In this document: one piece after another, positions 1 through 7,200 of the stretch
Layout of the letters: every line of letters begins with the position of its first letter
Numbering within the stretch: position 1 is the first letter of the stretch
Assembly: GCF_018326305.1 (NCBI RefSeq)
Contig: NZ_AP023417.1
Span: forward strand, 78,481 to 142,480
DNA: 64,000 nt
Reading direction: 5' to 3'
DNA from: Vescimonas fastidiosa
GTDB lineage: Bacteria > Bacillota > Clostridia > Oscillospirales > Oscillospiraceae
Notes under the pieces: model-generated
Told to the model about the DNA's origin: nothing
The model's database searches: none
Seen by the model: the letters and a program-made list of their open reading frames with translations, nothing else
Position numbers and translations under genes: made by a program

Positions 1-434
1 TGGCGGCTGAAGGCTATATGCTTCGGGTCAACCGTTTTGAAATTGTAGATTATCGTGCCTATACTTCAGCTTTGCAGTATGACGGGACCGATCGAAGTCG
101 GATCCCCGATAAGGTCGCATTGGTCAGCGTTACTGTTTCGCAGCAGAATAGTCCCGCAGAAGGATTCCCTTTAACAGAACTATCATTATACACCACGGAT
201 ATGCTCATGAATATGGATTGGGATCTCTTGGGTGTGGTCAATCCTATATTGGACGGTGCCACCGGGATTCGGTTACAGGATGGCGCCTCATGTGATATTT
301 TGCTGCCATTTGATCTGTATAGATATCGCTTCACATCCGCTGAATGGAATCGTTTAGAGCAAAGCAATATCTGGCTGCAAGTGACAAATTATCCTACCAG
401 AAAAATCGTTCGAGTGAATATAGGTGAGGAGTAA
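1..434 (+). CDS. 3' part of an unrecognised protein, 5' end outside the window
   Basis: The reading frame is open from the first bases of the window: codons upstream of the first ATG at 18 read A-A-E-G-Y without a stop, so the gene very likely begins before position 1. At least 138 residues are visible, with no signal peptide or membrane segment in this part. The pattern (an early R-I-P-D-K segment, a central NPILDGATGIRL, then DILLPFDLYRYRF and a closing beta-strand-like tail) reminds me of the DUF5028-type domain of secreted Firmicutes proteins, from memory only. It is followed by a strong hairpin terminator. Function unknown. Confidence 0.6.
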   Translation, partial: AAEGYMLRVNRFEIVDYRAYTSALQYDGTDRSRIPDKVALVSVTVSQQNSPAEGFPLTELSLYTTDMLMNMDWDLLGVVNPILDGATGIRLQDGASCDILLPFDLYRYRFTSAEWNRLEQSNIWLQVTNYPTRKIVRVNIGEE

Positions 435-493
435 CTGTAGTTCCGGATTTTCGTATTACTAAGTAGATGTTGCCATCCCTTATCTGTGCATTA

Positions 494-538
494 GTAGAAC
501 ATACACCATCCCGCAAGGGTAGTGTATGTTCTACTTTT
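494..538 (+). terminator. Intrinsic terminator-like hairpin
   Basis: A 13-bp perfect stem pairs GTAGAACATACAC (494-506) with GTGTATGTTCTAC (522-534). Inside it a CCC/GGG stem closes a GCAA tetraloop, and TTTT follows. It ends the partial gene to its left. The rest of 435-824 shows no convincing gene; the ORF at 626-931 overlaps the signal peptidase start and has no supporting signals. Confidence 0.75.
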
Positions 539-824
539 AGAATATTGACAACTTGGGCTGCTGTTTTACAGGCTGAGTCATAAAGCATTCTTCCAGGACT
601 CTCGTGAAAAGCCGCTTTTCAGCCCTTGCTTCATCAGTTCCACTCAGAACCAGTACTTCTTGTAGAACTCGCAGCAAATACCGCGGTATTGGTTCACAAT
701 AATTATTCTTTGATTTGTCCTATCAATTCAATCATTCCGACGGATTCTAAAAGTCGAAAGACTTGCTACTTTCTCATGCGGTCTCCCTTCCGTTGTCCTG
801 TTTTCTTATTTAGAGGTATCCAAA

Positions 825-1232
825 ATGAGGAAAAAGAAGTTATGTCTAAGCCGTTTGCTGCCTGTTATAGCGGCGCTGCTTGTACTCGTTATGTTTCGCA
901 CGGTTTTTATCCTGGGCTATGTGCCTACTAACTCTATGAAACCGACGCTCGAAGCTGGTAGCTTGATCCTCGGTGTACGAATCAAAGGCAGCTTTGAAGT
1001 CGGAGACGTTGTTATCTTTTGCCATGGCGGGAATCTTTTTGTCAAGCGTATTGCAGCGGTTGGTGGGAATGTGGTCATGCATAACGGAATCAACATGTCT
1101 GTACCCGAAGGCTCCTACTACATGCTGGGAGACAATGCGGATGACTCCTATGATTCCCGTTACTGGGACGAACCATTTGTACCAGTAACAACAGTTGTTG
1201 CTAAAGTATGGCTCCCGATAGGAGGTCGATAA
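825..1232 (+). CDS. lepB: Signal peptidase I (S26 family)
   Basis: Membrane-anchored serine protease that removes signal peptides from exported preproteins outside the membrane. The protein is 135 residues. A basic start is followed by one membrane segment (residues 8-30), then the catalytic serine box PTNSMKPTL (about 34-42), the catalytic lysine box VKRIAAVGG (about 73-81) and the C-terminal box GDNADDSYDSRYW (about 102-114). Both catalytic residues are present. The length is short, as in minimal Gram-positive SipS-type enzymes. The ATG at 825 has AGAGG 8 nt upstream. It sits alone, not in an obvious operon, and converges on the small gene at 1252-1443. It could help process the many exported proteins encoded from 4232 on, but no link beyond proximity is visible. 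Confidence 0.93.
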   Translation: MRKKKLCLSRLLPVIAALLVLVMFRTVFILGYVPTNSMKPTLEAGSLILGVRIKGSFEVGDVVIFCHGGNLFVKRIAAVGGNVVMHNGINMSVPEGSYYMLGDNADDSYDSRYWDEPFVPVTTVVAKVWLPIGGR

Positions 1233-1251
1233 TAGAGGGGCAATCGCACGA

Positions 1252-1443
1252 TTAGGTTGGCCGTGTGATGATGGATGCCAGTTTTTCCAAACCGTGCCGT
1301 TCAACAAAACGATAGGCATCAAAAAGATCGGAGAATTCCAGTGCTTCACTATAATATTCAGTGTAGCCCTGCGCTGACCTCATCAATGGATGTTGGCCGT
1401 TTACATTGATGGAAATATAGTATCTCAGCTCTGCCTGTTTCAT
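1252..1443 (-). CDS. Small hypothetical protein
   Basis: A reverse-strand ORF of 63 residues beginning MKQAELRYYISINVNG when started at 1443. An AAAGGA lies 13 nt upstream, and a start at 1467 (71 residues) is also possible. The upstream DNA contains a TATAAT-like box (reverse strand, 1480-1485) without a clear -35. I recognise no domain. The mixed sequence with AYRFVERHGLEKLASII looks like a small folded protein. It lies leftward of the invertible segment but is separated from it by the terminator at 1540-1580. Confidence 0.45.
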   Translation of the reverse strand: MKQAELRYYISINVNGQHPLMRSAQGYTEYYSEALEFSDLFDAYRFVERHGLEKLASIITRPT

Positions 1444-1539
1444 TTTGTTTCGATTATCCTTTCTCACAGCATAGCTCTCATTATACGCCAGGGAATAGCC
1501 TTAATAAAGTTTTTTTGATAATTCCGCATCTTTTTCGAC

Positions 1540-1580
1540 AAAAAAAGCCCGTCACTCAGAGGTAAACTCTCAGTGATGGG
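1540..1580 (-). terminator. Strong intrinsic terminator for leftward transcription
   Basis: On the reverse strand a 9-bp outer stem (1548-1556 with 1572-1580, one G-T pair) and a 4-bp inner stem (AGAG/CTCT) are followed by seven T (1540-1546). It lies just outside the left inverted repeat of the invertible segment. It would stop the recombinase transcript now, and would stop the cassette promoter if the segment were flipped. Confidence 0.85.
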
Positions 1581-1653
1581 TCTTTATGAGTTTGTATGAG
1601 GAATAACAAGCCGAACTCGGCACAGCTGCCCTTGGCAAAAAAACAAGGCGGAG

Positions 1654-1682
1654 CTTTCGTAAATCTATACAATTTGCGAAAG
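1654..1682 (+). repeat. Left 29-bp inverted recombination site
   Basis: The exact reverse complement of 3062-3090. The site is itself an imperfect dyad: CTTTCG-N-AAAT arms facing ATTT-N-CGAAAG around a short A/T-rich centre. This is the layout of a two-monomer tyrosine-recombinase core site. Bases flanking the 29 bp do not match between the two copies. The recombinase stop codon (1665-1667) lies inside this repeat. Confidence 0.9.
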
Positions 1683-2861
1683 GTTCGGAAAAACCCGTTG
1701 TCGCAGCGCCGTTTCCGGCCCGTGTGACGGAAATGCTGACGGCGCAAAGTCCGCCGCCGGGGCAAGAGAAAGGAAGCATATGCTTTGAACCACCCGCATC
1801 TTGTGCTCCAGGGAGGAATGGACATAGACCTGGAGCGTAGTCCGGACATCGGCATGGCCCAGCATCTCGCTCAAGCTCTTGATGTCCACACCCTGCTCCA
1901 CGCAGCGCGACGCATAGGTGTGCCGCAGCACATGGAAATTTCGATAAGGGATCCCCGCCGCCTTCAGCAATGCGCGGTACTGGTATTGCAGTGTCCGCGG
2001 TTCCAGCGGAGCAGACTTACCGGTCAGAAAATAGTTCTCCTCATTCCTGGCCGGGCAAACCGTTTGCCTTAAAAGGGCCAGCATATCCTCTGGCAGCGGG
2101 ATCGTGCGCCGGGCGTTGTCGGTTTTCGGCGGTTGCACCACCAGGTGGGTGTGCATGCCCTTTTTCATTCGCTGGGCCGTCTTGGTGACATGGATCACCC
2201 CATTACATAAATCAATATCCTTATACTGGAGCGCACATAGCTCCCCCAAGCGCAGACCGGCATTCAGCGCAAGCAGGACCCCAACGCCCGCCATGCTGGG
2301 CGCTTCCAGGACCTTTTTTGCCAACCGCCCAATCTCGTCTGCGAAAAATACCTCGATCTTTTTTCGGTGATAGACGGGCAGTTCGGCATTCACACCGGGA
2401 CAGCTGCAGTCCAGCTTTTTGGCTGTATACTTCAGAATTGACTTTAGTAATACGCCGATGTCCCTGGCGCTTTTGCCGGATAGTCCGCTTCGCTGCAAGC
2501 GGCGCAGGAAATCAGAAATCTGATCCGCCGTCAGCTGGCAGATAGGGGCCGTTCCCAAAGCAGGCAAGATATAATGCTGCGTCAGATAGGAATACCGATT
2601 CCAGGATGATGCTTTCAGAACATGGCTTTTCTCGCTTAAAAACAGTTCTGCGGCCTGGGCCAAGGTCGCAGCAGATGCTTGCACGGCAGGCTTCTCTGGC
2701 AGCGTCTCAATGCATTGCTGCCGCTTGGCCCGGCACGCCTTATAGCTGTCGGCGTAAACATACCCATACTCAGCCTGCCCGGAAGCTGTGCGGCCGCGAA
2801 TATATCGCCCCTCCCAGCGTCCGTCTTTCCGCTTGTAAATATTTTCTCCTCTTTTAGGCAT
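1665..2861 (-). CDS. Tyrosine recombinase/invertase of the promoter cassette
   Basis: A 398-residue phage-integrase-family recombinase. I start it at 2861 (MPKRGENIYKRK) because AAGGAGGAG lies 8 nt upstream; longer versions lack this. The order is an N-terminal arm-binding-like segment (1-60), a SAM-like core-binding domain (about 75-170) and a catalytic domain (about 185-360). Catalytic residues are visible: Arg in AGLRLGELCAL, His-x-x-Arg in HVLRHTYASR, His in EMLGHADVRTT and the Tyr in QVYVHSS. About 40 extra residues follow the tyrosine, and the last six (NLSQIV) are encoded by the left recombination site. It is the only gene inside the cassette, so I infer that it catalyses the inversion. 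A simple integrase of a small element is the alternative, but no other element genes or direct repeats accompany it. Confidence 0.9.
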   Translation of the reverse strand: MPKRGENIYKRKDGRWEGRYIRGRTASGQAEYGYVYADSYKACRAKRQQCIETLPEKPAVQASAATLAQAAELFLSEKSHVLKASSWNRYSYLTQHYILPALGTAPICQLTADQISDFLRRLQRSGLSGKSARDIGVLLKSILKYTAKKLDCSCPGVNAELPVYHRKKIEVFFADEIGRLAKKVLEAPSMAGVGVLLALNAGLRLGELCALQYKDIDLCNGVIHVTKTAQRMKKGMHTHLVVQPPKTDNARRTIPLPEDMLALLRQTVCPARNEENYFLTGKSAPLEPRTLQYQYRALLKAAGIPYRNFHVLRHTYASRCVEQGVDIKSLSEMLGHADVRTTLQVYVHSSLEHKMRVVQSICFLSLAPAADFAPSAFPSHGPETALRQRVFPNLSQIV

Positions 2862-2988
2862 GACCAACGCTCCTCCTTGACGATGTTTTTGACGGCGTAA
2901 ACGATTTTGTGATTGGGAATATTTGTAAAATAGGCCCTTGAGTAGCAAGTGATTCTATGCGGCATTTATAATTTGTACCTACTTTTCG

Positions 2989-3007
2989 CTAAATTTCCGC
3001 AATTTAG
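2989..3007. promoter_or_regulatory. Palindromic operator-like site between recombinase and promoter
   Basis: CTAAATT (2989-2995) and AATTTAG (3001-3007) form a 7-bp dyad around TCCGC, ending 3 bp before the -35 box at 3011. It lies in the divergent region upstream of the recombinase. It could bind a regulator or an accessory factor of inversion. Confidence 0.5.
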
Positions 3008-3010
3008 GTA

Positions 3011-3039
3011 TTGACTTCCCTCAAAAAAGACGATACAAT
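3011..3039 (+). promoter_or_regulatory. Sigma-A promoter inside the invertible segment
   Basis: TTGACT at 3011-3016 and TACAAT at 3034-3039 with exactly 17 nt between them. Transcription would begin near 3046, cross the right inverted repeat and enter the riboswitch leader. No gene lies between the promoter and the cassette edge, so its only use is to drive DNA outside the cassette. Confidence 0.85.
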
Positions 3040-3061
3040 GTGGATACATAGGTGGATTCTA

Positions 3062-3090
3062 CTTTCGCAAATTGTATAGATTTACGAAAG
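3062..3090 (-). repeat. Right 29-bp inverted recombination site
   Basis: The exact reverse complement of 1654-1682. It lies 22 bp downstream of the -10 box of the cassette promoter and about 78 bp upstream of the riboswitch-like RNA, the place expected for the crossover of an invertible promoter. Confidence 0.9.
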
Positions 3091-3167
3091 AAAACTTCAC
3101 CTCTACACCAACCAAAATCATTATCCCCCTAAAAGGATAAATAATACCGTAAAATTTCATAAGAAGT

Positions 3168-3390
3168 CCGAGGATGCTGCACGGCTGTTGCCCGAGCTGT
3201 AAAAGGCCAGGCGACCGCCTAAAAGGAAAGGGGTGCAATTCCCCATGCGGTCGGCACTGTAAGCGCAAGGATATGATCGAGGCGGGAAACCACTGGGACG
3301 AAAGTCCGTCATTGCGAGAAAATCGTGAGAAGACAGATCATAAACGCAGAGAGTATCTCATGGCGCAAGTCAGTAGAATTGTGTAGTTAG
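3168..3390 (+). promoter_or_regulatory. Cobalamin (B12) riboswitch-like leader RNA
   Basis: The core reads AAAGGAAAGGGGTGCAATTC, then CCC, then ATGCGGTCGGCACTGTAAGCG split across 3221-3265. This follows the cobalamin riboswitch consensus (GGGAA, GGTG-AA-TCC, C-GC, ACTGTAA). Downstream, ACCACTGGGA (3289-3298) and AGTCAG (3368-3373) match the later conserved blocks, though GGGAAGGC is degenerate. An intrinsic terminator follows at 3443-3480. Known: such riboswitches bind adenosyl- or methylcobalamin and usually switch expression off when B12 is plentiful. A covariance-model search was not possible here; the boundaries are approximate. Confidence 0.78.
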
Positions 3391-3442
3391 GACTCAAAGG
3401 CAGCGGGCGCTCTCTCCGTGGTGCTGATATGGCAGAAGTGTA

Positions 3443-3480
3443 CGCTGATGACCCGGTATGGGTTTATCAGCGCTTTTTTT
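3443..3480 (+). terminator. Riboswitch expression-platform terminator
   Basis: CGCTGATGACCC (3443-3454) pairs with the G-G-G-T...ATCAGCG arm (3460-3472) over about 12 bp with one bulge, then seven T (3474-3480). It lies between the riboswitch core and the first coding start at 3508, so it can act as the transcription-attenuation switch. Confidence 0.88.
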
Positions 3481-3507
3481 GTCATGAATCATTAAGGAGG
3501 TGTGCCC

Positions 3508-3975
3508 ATGGGTAAAGTAGCAGGTGCGCAAAATTTTGACGGAGCGAATTGGTACGAGCAGCACATTGCCAAAAGAACACGGGATGCATTGGCTGAGCAG
3601 GACCGCGCTTTTGCGGAAAAACACGCAGGCGACAGCCTGGATCAGCTGGCGGCCTATCTCCGGCGCTGCGCCGGACATTGGGGAAAGTCCCCTGCCCCCA
3701 TCGAGATCGTCGGTGGCAGTTACATCGCAGAGCGCTTTGGCGATTGGAAAGATGCGCTGAGAGCCGCCCACTTGAATCCTATATACAAAAAACCCCGCAA
3801 TAGAGATTGCGGGCGCTATCAAAACGAAAAGAAAATCCAAATTCAGATGCATCGGAGCGAGCGTGACGCTAAACGGGCAGCACGGGTTGAGCGAGTCAAG
3901 CAACGCCAAAGCAAATGCGCTGTTCACGAAGCCACAGAGGAAACCTTCGTTGCAACAGATGTAATGCTTGAGTAA
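3508..3975 (+). CDS. Small HNH-repeat (homing-endonuclease-associated) protein
   Basis: A 155-residue protein started at the ATG at 3508 because AAGGAGG lies 7 nt upstream; a GTG at 3502 is too close. Residues about 36-88 carry the pattern P-x-x-x-E-I ... YIAERFGDWKDALRAAHL, which resembles the homing-endonuclease-associated (HNH_repeat) helical repeat used to bind DNA. No nuclease HNH core is visible. The second half is very basic (many Lys/Arg/Gln), with no signal peptide, so it should be a cytoplasmic nucleic-acid binder. It is the first gene after the riboswitch terminator and so would be B12-controlled. A regulator of the cluster or of inversion is possible. Function unknown. Confidence 0.7.
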   Translation: MGKVAGAQNFDGANWYEQHIAKRTRDALAEQDRAFAEKHAGDSLDQLAAYLRRCAGHWGKSPAPIEIVGGSYIAERFGDWKDALRAAHLNPIYKKPRNRDCGRYQNEKKIQIQMHRSERDAKRAARVERVKQRQSKCAVHEATEETFVATDVMLE

Positions 3976-4018
3976 GGTTTGCCAAGTCGAGGGCGGAGAT
4001 CCGCCAGCTTTTCCATAT

Positions 4019-4051
4019 GGGCAGAAGGGGCTTAGCCAGCCCCTTCCGCCC
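4019..4051. other. Long intergenic hairpin
   Basis: GGGCAGAAGGGGCT (4019-4032) pairs with AGCCCCTTCCGCCC (4038-4051), 14 bp with one mismatch. No T-run follows on either strand, so it is not a standard terminator. A smaller GGCGG/CCGCC hairpin followed by AGCTTTT precedes it (about 3992-4012). They may lower read-through from the riboswitch-controlled gene into the surface cluster. Confidence 0.6.
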
Positions 4052-4093
4052 AACCTCTTAACGAAAGCACCTTTCGCCTTGGACAGATCGGAA

Positions 4094-4122
4094 CGCGACA
4101 CCAATTATAATAGGGTGTCGCG
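4094..4122. promoter_or_regulatory. Inverted repeat enclosing a -10-like box upstream of the surface cluster
   Basis: CGCGACACC (4094-4102) and GGTGTCGCG (4114-4122) are perfect 9-bp arms around an 11-bp centre containing TATAAT (4106-4111). No good -35 is spaced at 17 nt; TTGGAC lies 21 nt upstream. It could be a repressor operator over a second promoter for the surface genes, or an RNA hairpin. If it is a real promoter, the cluster would not depend only on the invertible promoter and riboswitch. Confidence 0.5.
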
Positions 4123-4231
4123 CCCCTATATAACCTTGTTATTTTCTTATTGGATGCGAAAATGTGCTCGCAGCTAAGGTAATAATGCCAGCAGGCCTTA
4201 TTATAAAAAAATTTCTGAGAGGAGATTGGAA

Positions 4232-7200
4232 ATGCAAAAGACAGCGAAAAAGTTCCTTTCAATGCTGCTTGCGCTCATGATGGTTCTATCCATCCTTCCC
4301 ACGGCAGTCTTTGCAACGGAACAAGGCACAGTAGCTGCGCCGCTGGATAGTATTGTTCCCTATGGTGCGAATGACCAGACCACAGGAACGGCAACTATCA
4401 GTGTGCAGAACTCTGTGACCTTTACCGGCTACTCTGCTTTCGAGAATGTGCCCTACTACTTGGTCACCGTTCCCGCAGGCACGACCTATGTAAAGGCCAC
4501 ATACAAAGACGCTGCCATACTGACCAATGCCACAAGCGGTGTTGCATCCGGCTACTACGCCGATGTGCCGCAGTGGACTGGCGGCGGTGTAGAAATGGCC
4601 TATACGGAGAGCGGTGGGGATATCACAATTACAATTCCCTTGAACTACTCCCGTACCGCCGAGGATGGGACTACGGTCCAAAAGAGCTTTGTGCTGGGTG
4701 CAGATGGTAGCGGAACTGCCTATGCGCCGGAGTATGACGGCAGCGCCAGCTATGCGCCCGTCCATTTCCTCGCCTTCACCTATGAAGGCAAGTCGGCACC
4801 TACGGTCGCTCCCGGTGCAATTGCCACAGCTAATGTAACACTCGGTAATGCCTGGACGCTGGATGTGGCTGAAATGTTTACGGATGCCGATGGCGATGCG
4901 CTGACCTATACGGCAACCGTCAACGGCGCTACGCAAACGCTGAACGGCTCTACCTTGAGCTATACCCCTACTGCGGCTGGTGAGTATACGATCGTGCTTA
5001 CCGCTACCGACGACAGCGGCACGGCCACCCACACCATTGTTCTGACCGCTGCGGAGGGCACACAGGTCCCGCGGCTGAAGAGCGGCGTCCCGGTCACCGC
5101 AAGTGCAACCGTTTCGGTAGGATACGCCTATAACCTGTCCGATCTGCAGGCTGGCAACATCTTCGAGAATCCGGACGGTTCTTCCTTGAGCTACACCGAC
5201 TACTATTATTATAGAACAGCCGGGACTGGCGAAAGGAAGGGGCCTTACTACTTCTCCACGGCTCTGTTCGGTGCTACCACGATCCAAATCACGGAGAACA
5301 CCGCCGATACATATGTCTATGAGTTCCATGCCATGAACTCTGCCGGTCTGTCCACGGACACCTGGACGCTGACACTGACCGTAAGTGACTCGATCGAGCA
5401 GCACTATACTTTCCATGTTGGTCAGGATATGAACTATTCCACCAATGGCAGCCAGTATCCGCTGATCAAGCTCTACAAGACGGCTGGTCTTGACGATAAG
5501 GGCGCTGACTACCTGGCTTCCTATGAAGTTGATGGCAAGACCCAGTACATCTATGAGGACCATGACCAGTCCATCGCCGTGGTTAACGGCAAATACATGA
5601 TCACTGTCAAGGGGCAGGATTATGAGCTGAAAGGTTACAGCCCTCTGACCTTTAAGGCCAGTGATTTTACCACGGCTGACCCCAATTCCACCGGCACGCT
5701 GGCAGATAACTACAACAATTTCTATGCCAGCCTGGCCGCCGGCAGATATTCCTTCCGCGCCTATGGCTACAAAGCTTCGGAAACCAGCGCAAATGTTTAC
5801 CTGGGCGGCCACAGCTTGACCCTGCCCACTGAGACCAATGTGGACGGCGGCACCGGCGGCGGCGCGGATATTTATCTGCGCCTGCACTCCATCTATACCA
5901 CGAGCAAAAAGAACAGCAGCGACTATTTTACTGCTGATGACTATACGGCTCGTGTGGTCATGCCCAGCATGGGCGGCGATGTGCAGCATGGTACGCCCTA
6001 TCCTTCCGGCAATTATACTTACTACCCCTTCATGCTGTACTCTGCCGGAAACGCAGCCCTTTGGAATGCCTATGTGGAACCCATCGGCACCTGTGCCGAG
6101 GACTACATCTTCACTCAGGCGATCAACAACACGACTGCCGCCGGATACACGGTTGTTACAAAGAATCTGGCGCTTTCCCAGGCCATCAACCTGACGGTGA
6201 CGGTTCCTGCCTATGCGGACTTCAACCTGTTTTTCCAGTATAATAATTTCAACACACAGATCATTGAGCCGAAGACGGGCAGCACCAGTGGCGATGCAAG
6301 CGCATCCGCTGACGCTACCAGGACGCTGATCTACAAAATTAGCAAGAGCAATTCCAACTACACCTGGCGCTTGAAGGACATCCGCAGCGGCACCACTTAT
6401 GTGACCAAGGCCGGATGGCTCCAGAGCAGCACCACCAGTTTTGCGAAGGAATTCACCTTCAATGCTGGAGACTCCACGGATCAGTATTCTCACAGCTTCT
6501 CTAATCTTGGCACGATAGCCAAGACCCGTGACGAAGCGGAGATTCAGACCTTCTTGTCCCCCAGCGGCTACAAGTATACGAGCGGGACAGAGCGTATCCG
6601 TTCTTACCGCCTGTGGCAGATCATCAACTCTGACGCGGCAAATATCATGATCGAGCCCGAGTTCAAGGTCAAAGTGCTGAGCGGCGACGAAAACGCTGTC
6701 ACAGCAGTGACCGGCGGCAACGCCAAGGGCAACTGGCTGGATGTCACACCCAATGGCACAACGATCGTTGCCGTGAACTATAAGGCACTGGATGTCTACA
6801 CGACCGCTGACGAGCACGGCACCCACGGCGGCCTCTACCCGGCCACCAATCCCGAGCGCACCAGCGTGTTCGTGCTTACCAACGACAAGGATGAACACGG
6901 CAACGCGAAAGCCAATATCGCCTATAATTCCAATGGTCTGACATCTTCCCGTCCGTCGGCCTGGGATTATAACTACGACAACTGGTTCTATCTGAGTAAC
7001 GACACCGCTCCCACTCTGGACTTCTCGGTGTCCAGCAGCGGCACAACGACGGTCCAGTACGCCATCGTCACCACCGATGCAAGTGACCTGGATACCCATC
7101 TTTCCGGCTGGACCACCTTGACGGCGGATTCCAACGGCAAGTACCATGCAAGTCTCCTGGGCTTCCGCAATGCTGGGCTGGCTGGCGGTACTGTGATCAT

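Larger units (their letters stand above)
1654..3090. other. Putative invertible promoter cassette carrying its own recombinase
   Basis: Seen: two identical 29-bp sequences in inverted orientation bound this 1437-bp segment. It contains one gene, a tyrosine recombinase on the reverse strand, and an outward-facing promoter (3011-3039) close to the right end. Known: tyrosine recombinases invert DNA between inverted sites, and invertible promoters switch surface genes of gut bacteria on and off. Inferred: in the orientation given, the promoter reads right into the B12-riboswitch leader and the surface cluster. When flipped, it would read left into the terminator at 1540-1580 (OFF), while the recombinase would point toward the cluster. 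Confidence 0.8.

Noticed and set aside
626..931. A 101-residue ORF upstream of signal peptidase
   Set aside because: It overlaps the lepB start in another frame and has no ribosome-binding site or recognisable pattern.
1665..2861. The cassette recombinase as integrase of a small integrative element
   Set aside because: No excisionase or cargo genes and no direct-repeat att sites; the flanking sites are inverted, which favours inversion.
3174..3386. A 70-codon ORF over the leader
   Set aside because: It coincides with the riboswitch-like RNA, and its conserved features are RNA motifs, not codons.
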